Assembly (NCBI RefSeq): GCF_001280065.1
Contig: NZ_LGEA01000089.1
Coordinates: forward strand, 62,001 to 126,000
DNA: 64,000 bases
DNA from: Streptomyces sp. NRRL B-1140
Lineage (GTDB): Bacteria > Actinomycetota > Actinomycetes > Streptomycetales > Streptomycetaceae
Direction of reading: 5' to 3'
Below the pieces are notes generated by a model that worked only from the letters and a program-made list of their open reading frames with translations, did not search any database and was not told the DNA's origin. The translations under genes were made by a program, and so were the position numbers. This document shows, one piece after another, positions 1-7,322 of the stretch; position 1 is the first letter of the stretch; each line of letters begins with the position of its first letter.

Positions 1-281
1 CGCTGATGGAGCCATTGCGTGCAGGCGCGGCAGACAAGCGTGTGTCGCGATTTCTTGGCTGAAGCTATCCGCACGTTGGCGCGCCTGAGAACTTCGCTCA
101 GCTCGACAACTTCCACGAACGAGGGTTTGTGAAATGGCGTGCCGCCGTCGCTTATAGCTTCGGCCCGTTCTCGCCCCCGGCAATCGGCCAGCATTGCGCA
201 CGGGAGAAGACCCGGGAAACCAGCCGCTTCAGCGCGTTCGGCAATGGTTTCCCGGACTCTTACCCAGTCATTCAAGCTCAC
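1..281 (-). CDS. Phage-element protein of unknown function (5' part only)
   Basis: I do not recognise this protein. It starts with GTG at 281, and that codon overlaps the TGA of the capsid gene (GTGA), so the two are translationally coupled. It stays open to the window edge, giving about 93 residues. It begins MSLNDWVRVRETIAERAEAA and contains a LVCRACTQW stretch, where a CxxC pair could bind metal. Being coupled directly downstream of a capsid gene suggests a virion or head-assembly role, but this is inference. The missing C-terminus prevents assignment. Confidence 0.6.
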   Translation of the reverse strand, partial: MSLNDWVRVRETIAERAEAAGFPGLLPCAMLADCRGRERAEAISDGGTPFHKPSFVEVVELSEVLRRANVRIASAKKSRHTLVCRACTQWLHQ

Positions 282-1393
282 GCGGCAGGCTTCACGATCT
301 GGACGTGAGCGGCATTCGCGACGACGACGTCGCTCACGCGGGCACGACCTGCAAACCCAACCTGATCCAGCTTGAAAAGGTCCGGGTGATCGGTTGCGGA
401 AGCCACACCCAGGTTTTCGCGCATACCCACAGCGACGCTCGCAAGCGAAGCAACAATGGCAGTGTCGGCAGGCACGGACGGAATGGCCACGATCTCAGGA
501 AGCTTCGCGAGCAGCGCGCCGTCAATGGCGCCCAGGAAGGCCGCCTCAGTGTCCGGGTGCATCAGGATCGTGTCAGGCAGCACACGCGCCGTCTTGACCC
601 GCGCAACGGCGCCCAGGACGCTCGCAACGTCTACGGCCCCCGTGGTCGAAATGCCCACGTCCATTAGGCCATTCACGGTCACGTCACCGTCGGTTCCGCC
701 GCTGATGATCAGGTCATCAACTCCCGCACCCAGCGCCGACAGAAGCGCCGCATCAATGGACGCCTCAAGCTGCGGGTAATCCTGAATTTCGTCACGGGCA
801 GTCTTGACGTAAGCGGCAACCTTCACAGTCTCGAAGATGCCAATCTCGCCGTTCTCAAGGTCGCCCGGACCCATCGGCTCATTCCGTCCGGCCACAGCGG
901 CAGTGAGCTGGGGAACGATCGGAACATACCCGCGAGTCGAGTTGTGGGTGAAGGTCTGGACACGGCCGAGAAGCTGAGAACCATTCGGCGCCGCAGCGAG
1001 CATGACCGGCACGGCATTCCAATTGCCCGTGTCCAGCGCGTCAAGGGCGTCGGCGGAGCGCTCAGCGAACACGAAACCGTCGGCGCGCACAAGCGGCATT
1101 CCGAGAACGCGAACGCCCTCAAGGGCGCGTCGCTGAACGCCGTCGGGACGCTGACGCGCGCCCAGGGAAACCAGGTTGTTGAAGTCGGCGGAGTCGCGCT
1201 CAGTCTCAACGGCGCTGCCGACAAGACCGCGCACGGCGGCGTCATGCTCGGCTATCTCAGAGAGAAGACGCGCTTCAGCATCCTTCGCCCCAGCGGGCAG
1301 GTTGCTTCCGTACTTCGCCTGAAGCGCCGTCAGCTTCGCAGTGGCGGCATCCCGCTTCGCGATGTGGTCGGCGGCAAGGGTGGCGTTAAGCAT
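278..1393 (-). CDS. HK97-type phage major capsid protein
   Basis: This 371-residue protein would form the head shell of a virion or satellite particle. Residues about 1-90 are charged and helical (Ala/Glu/Lys-rich), like the scaffold-type delta region of HK97 capsids. The remainder has the usual family features: a segment around EIGIFETVKVAAYVKTARDE, then a P-domain-like run with TILMHPDTEAAFLGA, and a C-terminal beta segment ending in VQIVKPAA. Start ATG 1393 has a good ribosome site (GAAAGG). It is the last complete gene of the leftward operon seen here and is coupled by a GTGA overlap to the next gene. No terminase, portal or protease gene lies between it and the integrase, which is unusual for a complete tailed phage; those genes could lie off the left edge. 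Confidence 0.85.
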   Translation of the reverse strand: MLNATLAADHIAKRDAATAKLTALQAKYGSNLPAGAKDAEARLLSEIAEHDAAVRGLVGSAVETERDSADFNNLVSLGARQRPDGVQRRALEGVRVLGMPLVRADGFVFAERSADALDALDTGNWNAVPVMLAAAPNGSQLLGRVQTFTHNSTRGYVPIVPQLTAAVAGRNEPMGPGDLENGEIGIFETVKVAAYVKTARDEIQDYPQLEASIDAALLSALGAGVDDLIISGGTDGDVTVNGLMDVGISTTGAVDVASVLGAVARVKTARVLPDTILMHPDTEAAFLGAIDGALLAKLPEIVAIPSVPADTAIVASLASVAVGMRENLGVASATDHPDLFKLDQVGFAGRARVSDVVVANAAHVQIVKPAA

Positions 1394-1445
1394 GGGTAAT
1401 TTCCTTTCGGGAAACTGGGTGATGGGTCGCGGTGAATGCGCGCTT

Positions 1446-1706
1446 TTAGCGGCGCGGAGTTAGGTCGATATCGAGCACCGCAAACGGCTTTCCTTCGACG
1501 TTCGCGACCCTGTAACCGGCGCGCTTCATTGCCGCACAGAACGCACGTCCGTTGAGCATTGGATACCCGCCCTGTTCTTGCGCCCAGCGGCAGGCAATGC
1601 CGTACAGGAGACTGACGGTCACGAAGTGTTGACGCCGGTCAACCGTATTGGCGCGAAGGAAATCGAAGACCAGGTCGCGCTGCTCCGGGGTGTAAGGCTT
1701 AGCCAT
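1446..1706 (-). CDS. Small protein resembling a primase-C-type winged helix
   Basis: This 86-residue protein starts with ATG 1706 and overlaps the upstream gene by 8 bases. Residues about 30-84 (LLYGIACRWAQEQ, then an AF..AMKRAGYRV helix, then GKPFAVLDIDLTP) follow the pattern of the winged-helix domain found at the C-terminus of D5/P4-type primase-helicases. Here the domain stands alone with no helicase. It resembles its upstream neighbour over the same stretch (C..WA.E, GKP, I.L.P), so the pair may be tandem paralogues. A DNA-binding or regulatory role in the element is inferred from fold resemblance only. Confidence 0.6.
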   Translation of the reverse strand: MAKPYTPEQRDLVFDFLRANTVDRRQHFVTVSLLYGIACRWAQEQGGYPMLNGRAFCAAMKRAGYRVANVEGKPFAVLDIDLTPRR

Positions 1707-2007
1707 TTCCCGACGCCCCAGCGATATTGCGCATGGCGGCAGCAGCACCCGCAGCGTTCGGAATGACGTTGTCCGGCGCGTCAGCGGGCAGAAGACTGAT
1801 TCCGCGAACCTGGGGCTTTCCGTCGGAGCGGCGAAGGGTGATACGAGCCCCGCGCTGCTGCACAACGTCCTCAAGCGCTCCGGCCTCAATGAACGGCCCA
1901 TCACGCTCACGCGCCCAGTGGAAGCACACATTGCGAAGCACGTACAAGGGCACCCCCCTGCCGGGGACAGTGCGCCGGTCAAGGAACTCGTTAATCGTCG
2001 GAATCAT
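1699..2007 (-). CDS. Small protein, apparent paralogue of its neighbour
   Basis: This 102-residue protein starts with ATG 2007, preceded by GAAGGG. Residues about 20-75 read YVLRNVCFHWARERDGP, then a short helix, then DGKPQVRGISLLP. They align by eye with the next gene's LLYGIACRWAQEQGG and GKPFAVLDIDLTP. The C-terminal tail is Ala/Gly/Asn-rich and probably unstructured. I do not know a named family for it. The overlap with the downstream gene suggests co-translation. A competing longer reading frame from 1446 to 1982 is rejected because the 1706 start and this frame explain the region better. Confidence 0.55.
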   Translation of the reverse strand: MIPTINEFLDRRTVPGRGVPLYVLRNVCFHWARERDGPFIEAGALEDVVQQRGARITLRRSDGKPQVRGISLLPADAPDNVIPNAAGAAAAMRNIAGASGNG

Positions 2008-2109
2008 GGGTTGCCCTTCGTGGGTAGGGATGAGAAAGGCGCACAGCGTTTGTTTGCTATGCGCCTTCGGGAGAAATTCGGGGCAGTCAGCCGGCTGTGA
2101 CCTAGACCA

Positions 2110-2604
2110 CTAATTCGATCGAAGCTCTATGCCGGAAATCGCCACGCCTCTATTCGTGCGCTTCTGGCTTGCCCCGCGCCGCAGTAGCGACTTCTTGAAG
2201 GCAAGTCGGCTCATTACCTCTTGCGTGGGGAACCGCTCTTCCCGGCAGAAGTCCAAGTAGGTGGCGTATGCGTCACTGAGAAGGACAGAGCCGCTGACGT
2301 CTACGCGGAAGCAGTCCGTGAACCAATGCCGCTCAGCGAAGACACTCACTCGCCGGAATGCAACAGGCGGAGCGTCGGACATGCTGCTTTCGTAGTCGCG
2401 CGCACAGCGCCCACAGAAAGGCCAGTAGTGCGCCGGGTTGCTGCTGTACCGGCGGAACTTCTGATCGACAACGGCAGAAGCGGAGTTGTCCACGATCCAG
2501 CGCGAAGCGTTGTCGGTGCAGTGAATACAGCCGAAGTCCGTAACCGGTCCGTAGTGAGCCTCGACGGCCCTCAGCGCATCCGTGTAAGCCGTCTCGGCAT
2601 TCAT
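2110..2604 (-). CDS. Degenerate HNH-like zinc module fused to winged-helix-like domain
   Basis: This 164-residue protein has two parts. Residues about 25-72 hold two CxxC knuckles (CIHC and CGRC) around YSSNPAHYWPFC, matching the layout of small HNH proteins of actinophages, which usually read W.YDH ... YS.DP.HY..LC..CH. The usual DH is DN here and the CH after the last knuckle is CA, so nuclease activity is doubtful. Residues about 95-164 (SDAYATYLDFCREE ... FKKSLLRRG ... GIELRS) look like the winged-helix tail of phage primases. Its ATG overlaps the stop of the zinc-finger gene (ATGA). It is probably DNA-binding; function is unknown. Confidence 0.6.
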   Translation of the reverse strand: MNAETAYTDALRAVEAHYGPVTDFGCIHCTDNASRWIVDNSASAVVDQKFRRYSSNPAHYWPFCGRCARDYESSMSDAPPVAFRRVSVFAERHWFTDCFRVDVSGSVLLSDAYATYLDFCREERFPTQEVMSRLAFKKSLLRRGASQKRTNRGVAISGIELRSN

Positions 2605-3053
2605 CGGGCACCCGCCACAGTGGCGCGCTTCTCCGCACGATAGAAAGCCGTCCTACAGCGCGGAGCACAGAAACGGCGCGGACGGCCCTTGCCGCTGTAC
2701 GCGATATCGGCGCCGCAGTGCTCACACTCGGCACACTCGCGGAGCTCTTCGGCTTCCTCGCGCGCGTTCTGTGCGTCCAGTCGTGCGTCTGCCTGCGCGT
2801 CAACGCACGTTTCATTGCGGTCGTTCTCGTCGCACGTCGTCTTGTTCTTCGACGTGATCACGATTCGCTCGCCGCACAGCGTGCACGTGGAATGCAGGGG
2901 AAGGCCGAGCTTCCGCCGCTCTTCCTGCCATCGGGCAATGCGCCACGCCGACGCACGGCAGGCAGCGGAGCAATAGCGCTCTTGGTTGTCGCCCAACCGT
3001 CCGCCACAACGGGCGCATTGGGTCGTGTGAAGGTCGTAAGGAAGATGGGGCAT
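2601..3053 (-). CDS. Three-zinc-finger protein of the phage element
   Basis: This 150-residue protein has three cysteine modules. The first, near residues 13-32, is CARC with CSAAC. The second, near 57-74, is CTLC followed by a single spaced cysteine. The third, near 108-131, is CEHC with CAPRC. The first and third match the CxxCg...(R)xxCSxxCR knuckles common in small actinomycete phage and plasmid proteins. An acidic, Gln/Ala-rich linker separates fingers two and three. It is first in the leftward early operon and overlaps the next gene by ATGA. A conditional-looking terminator lies 36 bases upstream of its ATG. It probably binds nucleic acid; no enzymatic role is visible. Confidence 0.6.
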   Translation of the reverse strand: MPHLPYDLHTTQCARCGGRLGDNQERYCSAACRASAWRIARWQEERRKLGLPLHSTCTLCGERIVITSKNKTTCDENDRNETCVDAQADARLDAQNAREEAEELRECAECEHCGADIAYSGKGRPRRFCAPRCRTAFYRAEKRATVAGAR

Positions 3054-3088
3054 GGCGATGCCGCCCTTTCGTTGTCACAGAAACGAAA

Positions 3089-3163
3089 AAGCCCCCGGTA
3101 CGTAGGGAGTCCCCCTCAGTGCTGTGACCCACTGAGAGTTTCTCGACCTACGCCCGGGGGCTT
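3089..3163 (-). terminator. Terminator-like hairpin in the 5' leader of the early operon
   Basis: The outer stem pairs 3089-3098 with 3154-3163, continued by 3101-3106 with 3147-3152. An inner hairpin pairs 3115-3121 with 3130-3136. On the minus strand the outer stem ends in GGGGGCTTTTT, a rho-independent terminator with a U tract. It sits between the likely operon promoter (about 3350-3440) and the zinc-finger gene at 3053, so it should act on the operon's own leader. Confidence 0.65.
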
Positions 3164-3216
3164 AGTCGTGCACGCTTTGGCCGTAGCGAATGGCCGTCCC
3201 GCGTGCGGGGAGTCAT
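3148..3216 (-). CDS. Possible 22-codon leader peptide, Arg-rich
   Basis: A short frame starts with ATG 3216 and ends at TAG 3148, inside the 5' arm of the hairpin at 3089-3163. About seven of its 22 codons are Arg. A ribosome moving through it would disturb the hairpin, as in attenuation. There is no clear Shine-Dalgarno sequence, so it may be chance. Confidence 0.25.
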   Translation of the reverse strand: MTPRTRDGHSLRPKRARLSPRA

Positions 3217-3288
3217 GAGAGCGGGATTGGCGCAAGCGCCGTCACAGACCCGCAGCGAGAAGCGCCGTAGCGTCTCTCTACCTTTATG

Positions 3289-3303
3289 AAGGGAGTCGGT
3301 GAC
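3289..3303. repeat. 15-bp direct repeat, copy 1
   Basis: AAGGGAGTCGGTGAC is identical to the copy at 5206-5220 next to the integrase start. This copy lies between the AT-rich promoter region and the early operon. Both copies have CCTT a few bases before them. Confidence 0.8.
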
Positions 3304-3339
3304 TAGGACAGCGGGCATAGCGAGGGCGGGACGCTCAAA

Positions 3340-3445
3340 GCGGTGTTCTTAAAGTCTGCGACTGTGAACGCTTACCCCTAGTACTATAGATTTTCTTATT
3401 GGATACGTAGAAAGAGTTTGCATCATCTACTAAAAGAACAACCCA
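3340..3445 (-). promoter_or_regulatory. AT-rich probable promoter region of the early operon
   Basis: This is the most AT-rich stretch of the element. On the minus strand it offers a TATAGT box (about 3386-3391) and an 8-bp palindrome TAGTACTA overlapping it, but no good TTGACA box. It is the only plausible origin for the leftward transcript through 3053-1. Between 3054 and 3629 I see no protein gene apart from the possible leader peptide. Confidence 0.4.
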
Positions 3446-3579
3446 GGTCAGAAGCCTGCCGCCTGCCCGCTGTGGTGACGCTGCCCCGAAGCCCCTGAGC
3501 ACCCGTCTCCGCCCCGCTGAGAGCTTCGACGTCCGCCGGTAGCTCCGCGCCCCTCACAGTCCCGCACGCGGGCATACAG

Positions 3580-3620
3580 AAGCCCCCGACCCTTCCCGCT
3601 GTGGGGCTGGCCGGGGGCTT
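3580..3620 (-). terminator. Integrase terminator
   Basis: AAGCCCCCG at 3580-3588 pairs with CGGGGGCTT at 3612-3620, ten bases past the integrase stop codon in the direction of transcription. Confidence 0.75.
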
Positions 3621-3629
3621 GTCTGTCGG

Positions 3630-5195
3630 CTACGCGCTCAGGGCTTCAGGGTGCCCCTGGATACTCGCTTCAACTTGCGCAATGGCCATGAGTTCGCCTG
3701 CCGCCGGGTCGTTGCGGAACCACGCCGGTCCCTCGTAGTCCACGGCCACTCGTGAAGGGTCAAAGCGCTTGGGTGCTCCGGGCGTTGTTGGGCGAACGAT
3801 TACAACGGCGCCCAGGTCCTCCAGCAAGCCCCGTCGACCTTCGTCAGTACGTCGCTCCCATTCGTCCGCCACAGTGCCCCCAGCATCCACCCAGCGACCT
3901 TCAGCGTGGTCGGCTTCAGTGCGCAACTCAGCCTGCCGCTTCTCCAGCGCCGTCAGTTGTGCGATGACCATTCGCGCCGCCGTGCCGTTCGGGTCGAGCT
4001 GGGCAAGGTTCCCGGCAAGCCGCTCAATCTGCGCCGTCACTTCGGAAAGCTGAAGCACTGCGCTGCCGTCGGGTTCCGCCCAGCGCTTGAGTTCAACCCT
4101 GCCGAAGCGCTTCAGATAGTCGACGGCAACAAGGTCGTCCAGCATCGGCGCTGTGATCACGTTGGGCCGGTGAATTCCGCGCTTACCAATACCGTTTCGA
4201 CAAACGTACGTCGAGTAGTCCTTGCCGTTCACCGCGCGGCGCTGCCGGTACATGGGTCCGTCGCACTCGGAGCACAGTGCGACGTGAAGGAGCAGTGCCT
4301 TACCCGTGCGCTCTGCTCCGCGCCCCTTCGACTTGCTGTCGACGATTGCCCGCACTGCCGCCCAGGTTTCCCCGTCGAGAATTTCCGGACCGGCGGAAAC
4401 CGGGTTGCCTTCGGCGTCGAGCACGGGCTGATTGGTTACGGCGCTGCGCTTCGTTCCCGGCACTGACTGAACAAGCCACCCGCGAAGGGCAGGCGTGTAG
4501 AGGACATCCCGCAGCGTATCCAGATGCCATTTGTTGCCCCGCAGCTTCCGCCCGTCGCGCTGCCGTGCGTGGTCGGCGGGTGGCAGGATTCCCCGCTCAT
4601 TGAGTTCGCGGGCAAGGCCCGACAGTGTAGCGCCGTGATTAATGAGCTTGTCAGCACAGTCACGGACTACGGAGGCGGCAGTTTCGTCAATGACCCAACG
4701 CTTGTTGTTGACGGGGCCCGTGACCGCGTAGCCGTAGGGCGCCAATCCTCCCAGGTGGTTGCCGCGCGCCTTGAAGTGCTTCTTGCTGTCCGTGATGCGC
4801 GCCGTAATCATGTCGCGCTCGTACTCCGCGAATGCGGCAAGAACGTTGATGATGATGGACGCGTTTTCTGGCGATACAACGCCGTCCGCCGTTACGACCG
4901 TCGAGTGAGTGGACTTCGCGGCGTCGAGGAGCCGCTGAAACTCCAGCACGCTCCGGGCGTACCGGTCGAGCTTCGCGGCAAGCACGTAGTCAACGCGCGG
5001 AAGCCACGACAGCACTTCGCGCATTCCGGGGCGGTCTTCGAGCTTGCTTGCGCCGCTGACGTTCGTGTCCGTGGCGACGTGTACGACCTTCCACCCGCGC
5101 GCTTCGGCGTATGCGCGGCAGATGGCAATGCGGTGGTCGGGCGCCTCCTCAGCGAACAAGCGGCTGAGTCGGTCGTAGATGACGACGGTCTTCAT
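3630..5195 (-). CDS. int: Large serine recombinase (integrase)
   Basis: This protein of about 521 residues catalyses site-specific integration and excision of the element. The N-terminal resolvase domain starts VVIYDRLSRL, with the nucleophile serine at about residue 11, and continues with DRYARSV. A recombinase domain follows (about 150-270: GLAPYGY ... LYTPALRGWLVQ). Then comes a cysteine-containing zinc-ribbon region (CSECDGPMY ... YVCRNG), and a coiled-coil-like stretch at about 385-440. I choose ATG 5195 because GAAGG lies five bases upstream; a TTG at 5207 lacks a ribosome site. The gene abuts the attachment junction, as expected when int is next to attP. No recombination directionality factor is recognisable in the window. 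Confidence 0.92.
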   Translation of the reverse strand: MKTVVIYDRLSRLFAEEAPDHRIAICRAYAEARGWKVVHVATDTNVSGASKLEDRPGMREVLSWLPRVDYVLAAKLDRYARSVLEFQRLLDAAKSTHSTVVTADGVVSPENASIIINVLAAFAEYERDMITARITDSKKHFKARGNHLGGLAPYGYAVTGPVNNKRWVIDETAASVVRDCADKLINHGATLSGLARELNERGILPPADHARQRDGRKLRGNKWHLDTLRDVLYTPALRGWLVQSVPGTKRSAVTNQPVLDAEGNPVSAGPEILDGETWAAVRAIVDSKSKGRGAERTGKALLLHVALCSECDGPMYRQRRAVNGKDYSTYVCRNGIGKRGIHRPNVITAPMLDDLVAVDYLKRFGRVELKRWAEPDGSAVLQLSEVTAQIERLAGNLAQLDPNGTAARMVIAQLTALEKRQAELRTEADHAEGRWVDAGGTVADEWERRTDEGRRGLLEDLGAVVIVRPTTPGAPKRFDPSRVAVDYEGPAWFRNDPAAGELMAIAQVEASIQGHPEALSA

Positions 5196-5205
5196 GACTG
5201 CCTTC

Positions 5206-5220
5206 AAGGGAGTCGGTGAC
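5206..5220. repeat. 15-bp direct repeat, copy 2
   Basis: This AAGGGAGTCGGTGAC is identical to 3289-3303. It lies between the integrase start and the attachment junction, so it could be an operator shared by int and the early operon, or part of the attP arm. Confidence 0.8.
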
Positions 5221-5245
5221 CTACCCGCCGTGGACGGTTAGGCCG
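5221..5245. other. Attachment junction (element end in tadA)
   Basis: Rightward from about 5242 the sequence reads in frame as the end of a TadA ATPase (AGHPGGCGTVHANAAADVP). Just upstream, the same frame has a TAG at 5239-5241 and no further TadA similarity. The junction between element and chromosome is therefore within roughly 5221-5245, directly beside the serine integrase gene. The exact crossover bases cannot be fixed without the other end or an empty site. Confidence 0.75.
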
Positions 5246-5595
5246 GACACCCGGGCGGGTGCGGGACCGTGCACGCCAACGCCGCCGCCGATGTGCCCGC
5301 CCGGCTGGAGGCGCTCGGCACGGCGGCGGGCCTGGACCGGGCCGCATTGCACAGCCAGTTGGCCGCCGCCCTCTCCGTGGTGCTGCACCTGGTGCGCGAC
5401 CGGGCCGGACGGCGGCGGATCGCCGAGGTGCACGTGCTGGAGCGGGACGCGTCGGGCCTGGTGCGGACCGTACCGGCGCTGCGATGGGGGGCGGAGGCGT
5501 TCGTGCGCGAGCGCGGATGGGAGCGGCTGAGGGGACTGCTGCGGGGCGGGACGAGTGGGATCGAGCCGGGTGCGGACGAGAGGGGACAGCGATGA
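5242..5595 (+). pseudogene. 3' fragment of tadA (Flp pilus/secretion ATPase)
   Basis: This is the last 117 codons of a CpaF/TadA-type ATPase. The GHPGGCGTVHAN segment is the conserved stretch after Walker B that precedes the ARLE...A..A motif in VirB11-like ATPases, and the rest is the C-terminal domain. The Walker A and B motifs are missing because the integrated element splits the gene; the 5' part should lie beyond the far end of the element, left of this window. An internal ATG at 5269 could still give a 108-residue fragment. Its stop overlaps the tadB start (ATGA), the normal coupling of an intact tad operon. The downstream tad genes have lost their original upstream promoter. Confidence 0.8.
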
Positions 5596-6464
5596 CGGGG
5601 GTGCCTGAGATGACGGTGGGTGCGGCCGCGGCGTGCATGGGGGCGGCTGCCTGGATGCTGGCCGGACGGGAGGAGACGGCACGGCGGGCGAGATTGCTGC
5701 TCGCGGACGACGGCCCCGTCCGGAGAGGGCCCCTCGGTTGGCGCAGCGCGGCCGGTGAGCTGCGCCGCGTCCGTGGGCGGCTGCGGGTCGAGTGGTGGTC
5801 GGCGGTGGCCGGGCTGGTGCTGGCGGTGCTCGGAGCGTCGGTGCTGCCGATCGTCCTGGGCGCGGCCGGGGTGCCGTTGCTGCGGAGGGCCCGGCTGGAC
5901 GCCCGGGCGCGGCGGGACCGAGAGCGCCGGGCCGACGCGGTGATCGCGTTGTGCGGGGCGCTCGGGGGCGAGGTGCGGGCCGGACGCCAGCCGGGTGAGG
6001 CACTGCTCCGGGCCGCCCGGGACTGCGGCGGTCTCGCGGACGCGCAGTCCACGGTGCTGGCCGCGGCGCGGTTCGGCGGTGACGTGCCGGACACGCTCAC
6101 CACAGCGGCACGGCAACCGGGCGCCGAGGGCCTGCGCGGACTCGCGGCGTGCTGGCGGGTGGCCGTGGACCAGGGCGCGGGGCTCGCGGCCGGACTCGAC
6201 CGGCTCGCCGCCGCCCTGCGCGCCGAACGCGACCAGCGGTGTGATCTGCGAGCGCAGTTGGCGGGAGCCCGGGCCACGGCGGTGATGCTGGCCGGGCTGC
6301 CTGCGCTGGGGCTTCTCATCGGGACCGCCCTCGGCGCCGACCCCTTCCACGTCCTGCTGCACACCGGGGCGGGCCTGGGCTGTCTCGCGGCCGGCGGGGT
6401 GCTGGAGGGCCTGGGCCTGTGGTGGGTGCGGCGGATCGTGCGGGGCGCGGAGGAGGCGGCATGA
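5592..6464 (+). CDS. TadB-like type II secretion/Flp pilus membrane protein
   Basis: This 290-residue protein is an inner-membrane platform of the Tad machine. It has a hydrophobic N-terminal segment, two TM helices at about 70-100 (VAGLVLAVLGASVLPIVLGA), then a cytoplasmic T2SSF-type region (GEVRAGRQPGEALLRAA ... GLRGLAACWRVAVDQGAGLAAGLDRL), and C-terminal TM helices (VMLAGLPALGLLIGTALG and a final one). The ATG overlaps the tadA stop, and the TGA overlaps the tadC ATG. The repeated GxxPGEAL pattern is the family hallmark. With tadA split by the element, it may be expressed only from readthrough or a local promoter. Confidence 0.8.
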   Translation: MTGVPEMTVGAAAACMGAAAWMLAGREETARRARLLLADDGPVRRGPLGWRSAAGELRRVRGRLRVEWWSAVAGLVLAVLGASVLPIVLGAAGVPLLRRARLDARARRDRERRADAVIALCGALGGEVRAGRQPGEALLRAARDCGGLADAQSTVLAAARFGGDVPDTLTTAARQPGAEGLRGLAACWRVAVDQGAGLAAGLDRLAAALRAERDQRCDLRAQLAGARATAVMLAGLPALGLLIGTALGADPFHVLLHTGAGLGCLAAGGVLEGLGLWWVRRIVRGAEEAA

Positions 6465-7252
6465 GCGGGGACGTCGTCCACAGGCTGGGGGCGGCCGTGG
6501 GGATCGTGCTGGCCGCCGGATGGCTGGCGCGCCGGCTGGTCCGGGCGCGGCGCCGTCGCAGGATGCGCCGTCGGCTGACCGAGCTGTCAGGGGTACGGGA
6601 GGCAGCGGTTCCTCTCCGGCGGCCCGCCTGGCGCCAAGCCGCACGGAACTGGCCGGCTCCGGTGGGCGTGGCGTGCGCCGGGTGGGTGCTGATCGGAGGC
6701 CTCGCCGGGGCCGCCGTGGGACTGGCCGGGGCGGTCGGGGTGTGGCGGTGGCGATCGAGCCGGGAGACGGCCGACGCGGACCCGGGCGCCCCCGGCCTCG
6801 CGGAGGCGGCCCGGCAACTGCCCCTCGCCGCCGACCTGCTGGCGGCGTGCATCGCGGCGGGCGCCGGCCCGGTGATCGCGGCCCAGGCGGTGGGTGAGGC
6901 CTTGGGCGGCCCCGTCGGCGATGCCCTCGCCCGGGGTGCGGCGGAGGTGCGGCTGGGCGGCGAACCGGGCTCGGCGTGGCGGCGACTGAGTGCTGTGCCA
7001 GGCGCCGAAGGGCTGGCCCGGCTGCTCGAACGGGCCGATGTGTCCGGGCTGCCCGCGGCCGTGCCGGTCGCACGGCTCGCCGCCGAGGCCCGGGCGGACT
7101 GGGGCCGCGCCGCCACGGCCAGGGCCCGTCGAGCGGGCGTGATGGTCAGCGCCCCGGTCGGGCTGTGCTTCCTGCCCGCGTTCATCGCGGTCGGTGTGCT
7201 GCCCGTGGTGATCGGACTCGCGGGCGGGGTGCTCGGAGGGGGTGGTGGGTGA
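6461..7252 (+). CDS. TadC-like type II secretion/Flp pilus membrane protein
   Basis: This 263-residue protein is the second membrane platform subunit. After a short N-terminal helix and an Arg-rich stretch (ARRRRRMRRRL) come two TM helices at about 70-95, a T2SSF domain (LPLAADLLAACIAAGAGP ... GSAWRRLSAVPGAEGLARLLERADVSG), and two C-terminal TM segments (VMVSAPVGLCFLPAFIAVGVLPVVIGL). The start ATG 6461 overlaps the tadB stop by four bases. Its size and two-part topology match actinobacterial TadC. Confidence 0.8.
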   Translation: MSGDVVHRLGAAVGIVLAAGWLARRLVRARRRRRMRRRLTELSGVREAAVPLRRPAWRQAARNWPAPVGVACAGWVLIGGLAGAAVGLAGAVGVWRWRSSRETADADPGAPGLAEAARQLPLAADLLAACIAAGAGPVIAAQAVGEALGGPVGDALARGAAEVRLGGEPGSAWRRLSAVPGAEGLARLLERADVSGLPAAVPVARLAAEARADWGRAATARARRAGVMVSAPVGLCFLPAFIAVGVLPVVIGLAGGVLGGGGG

Positions 7253-7322
7253 CGCGGCGACGGATCCGGAACACGTGAGCGACACATATTGATGATTCGG
7301 ACTCTTTCCTACGGGGGTTGAG

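Noticed and set aside
1707..1982. Longer version of the small winged-helix protein starting at 1982
   Set aside because: The extra part overlaps another protein-like frame (1699-2007) and is low quality. ATG 1706 with the short overlap is the better start.
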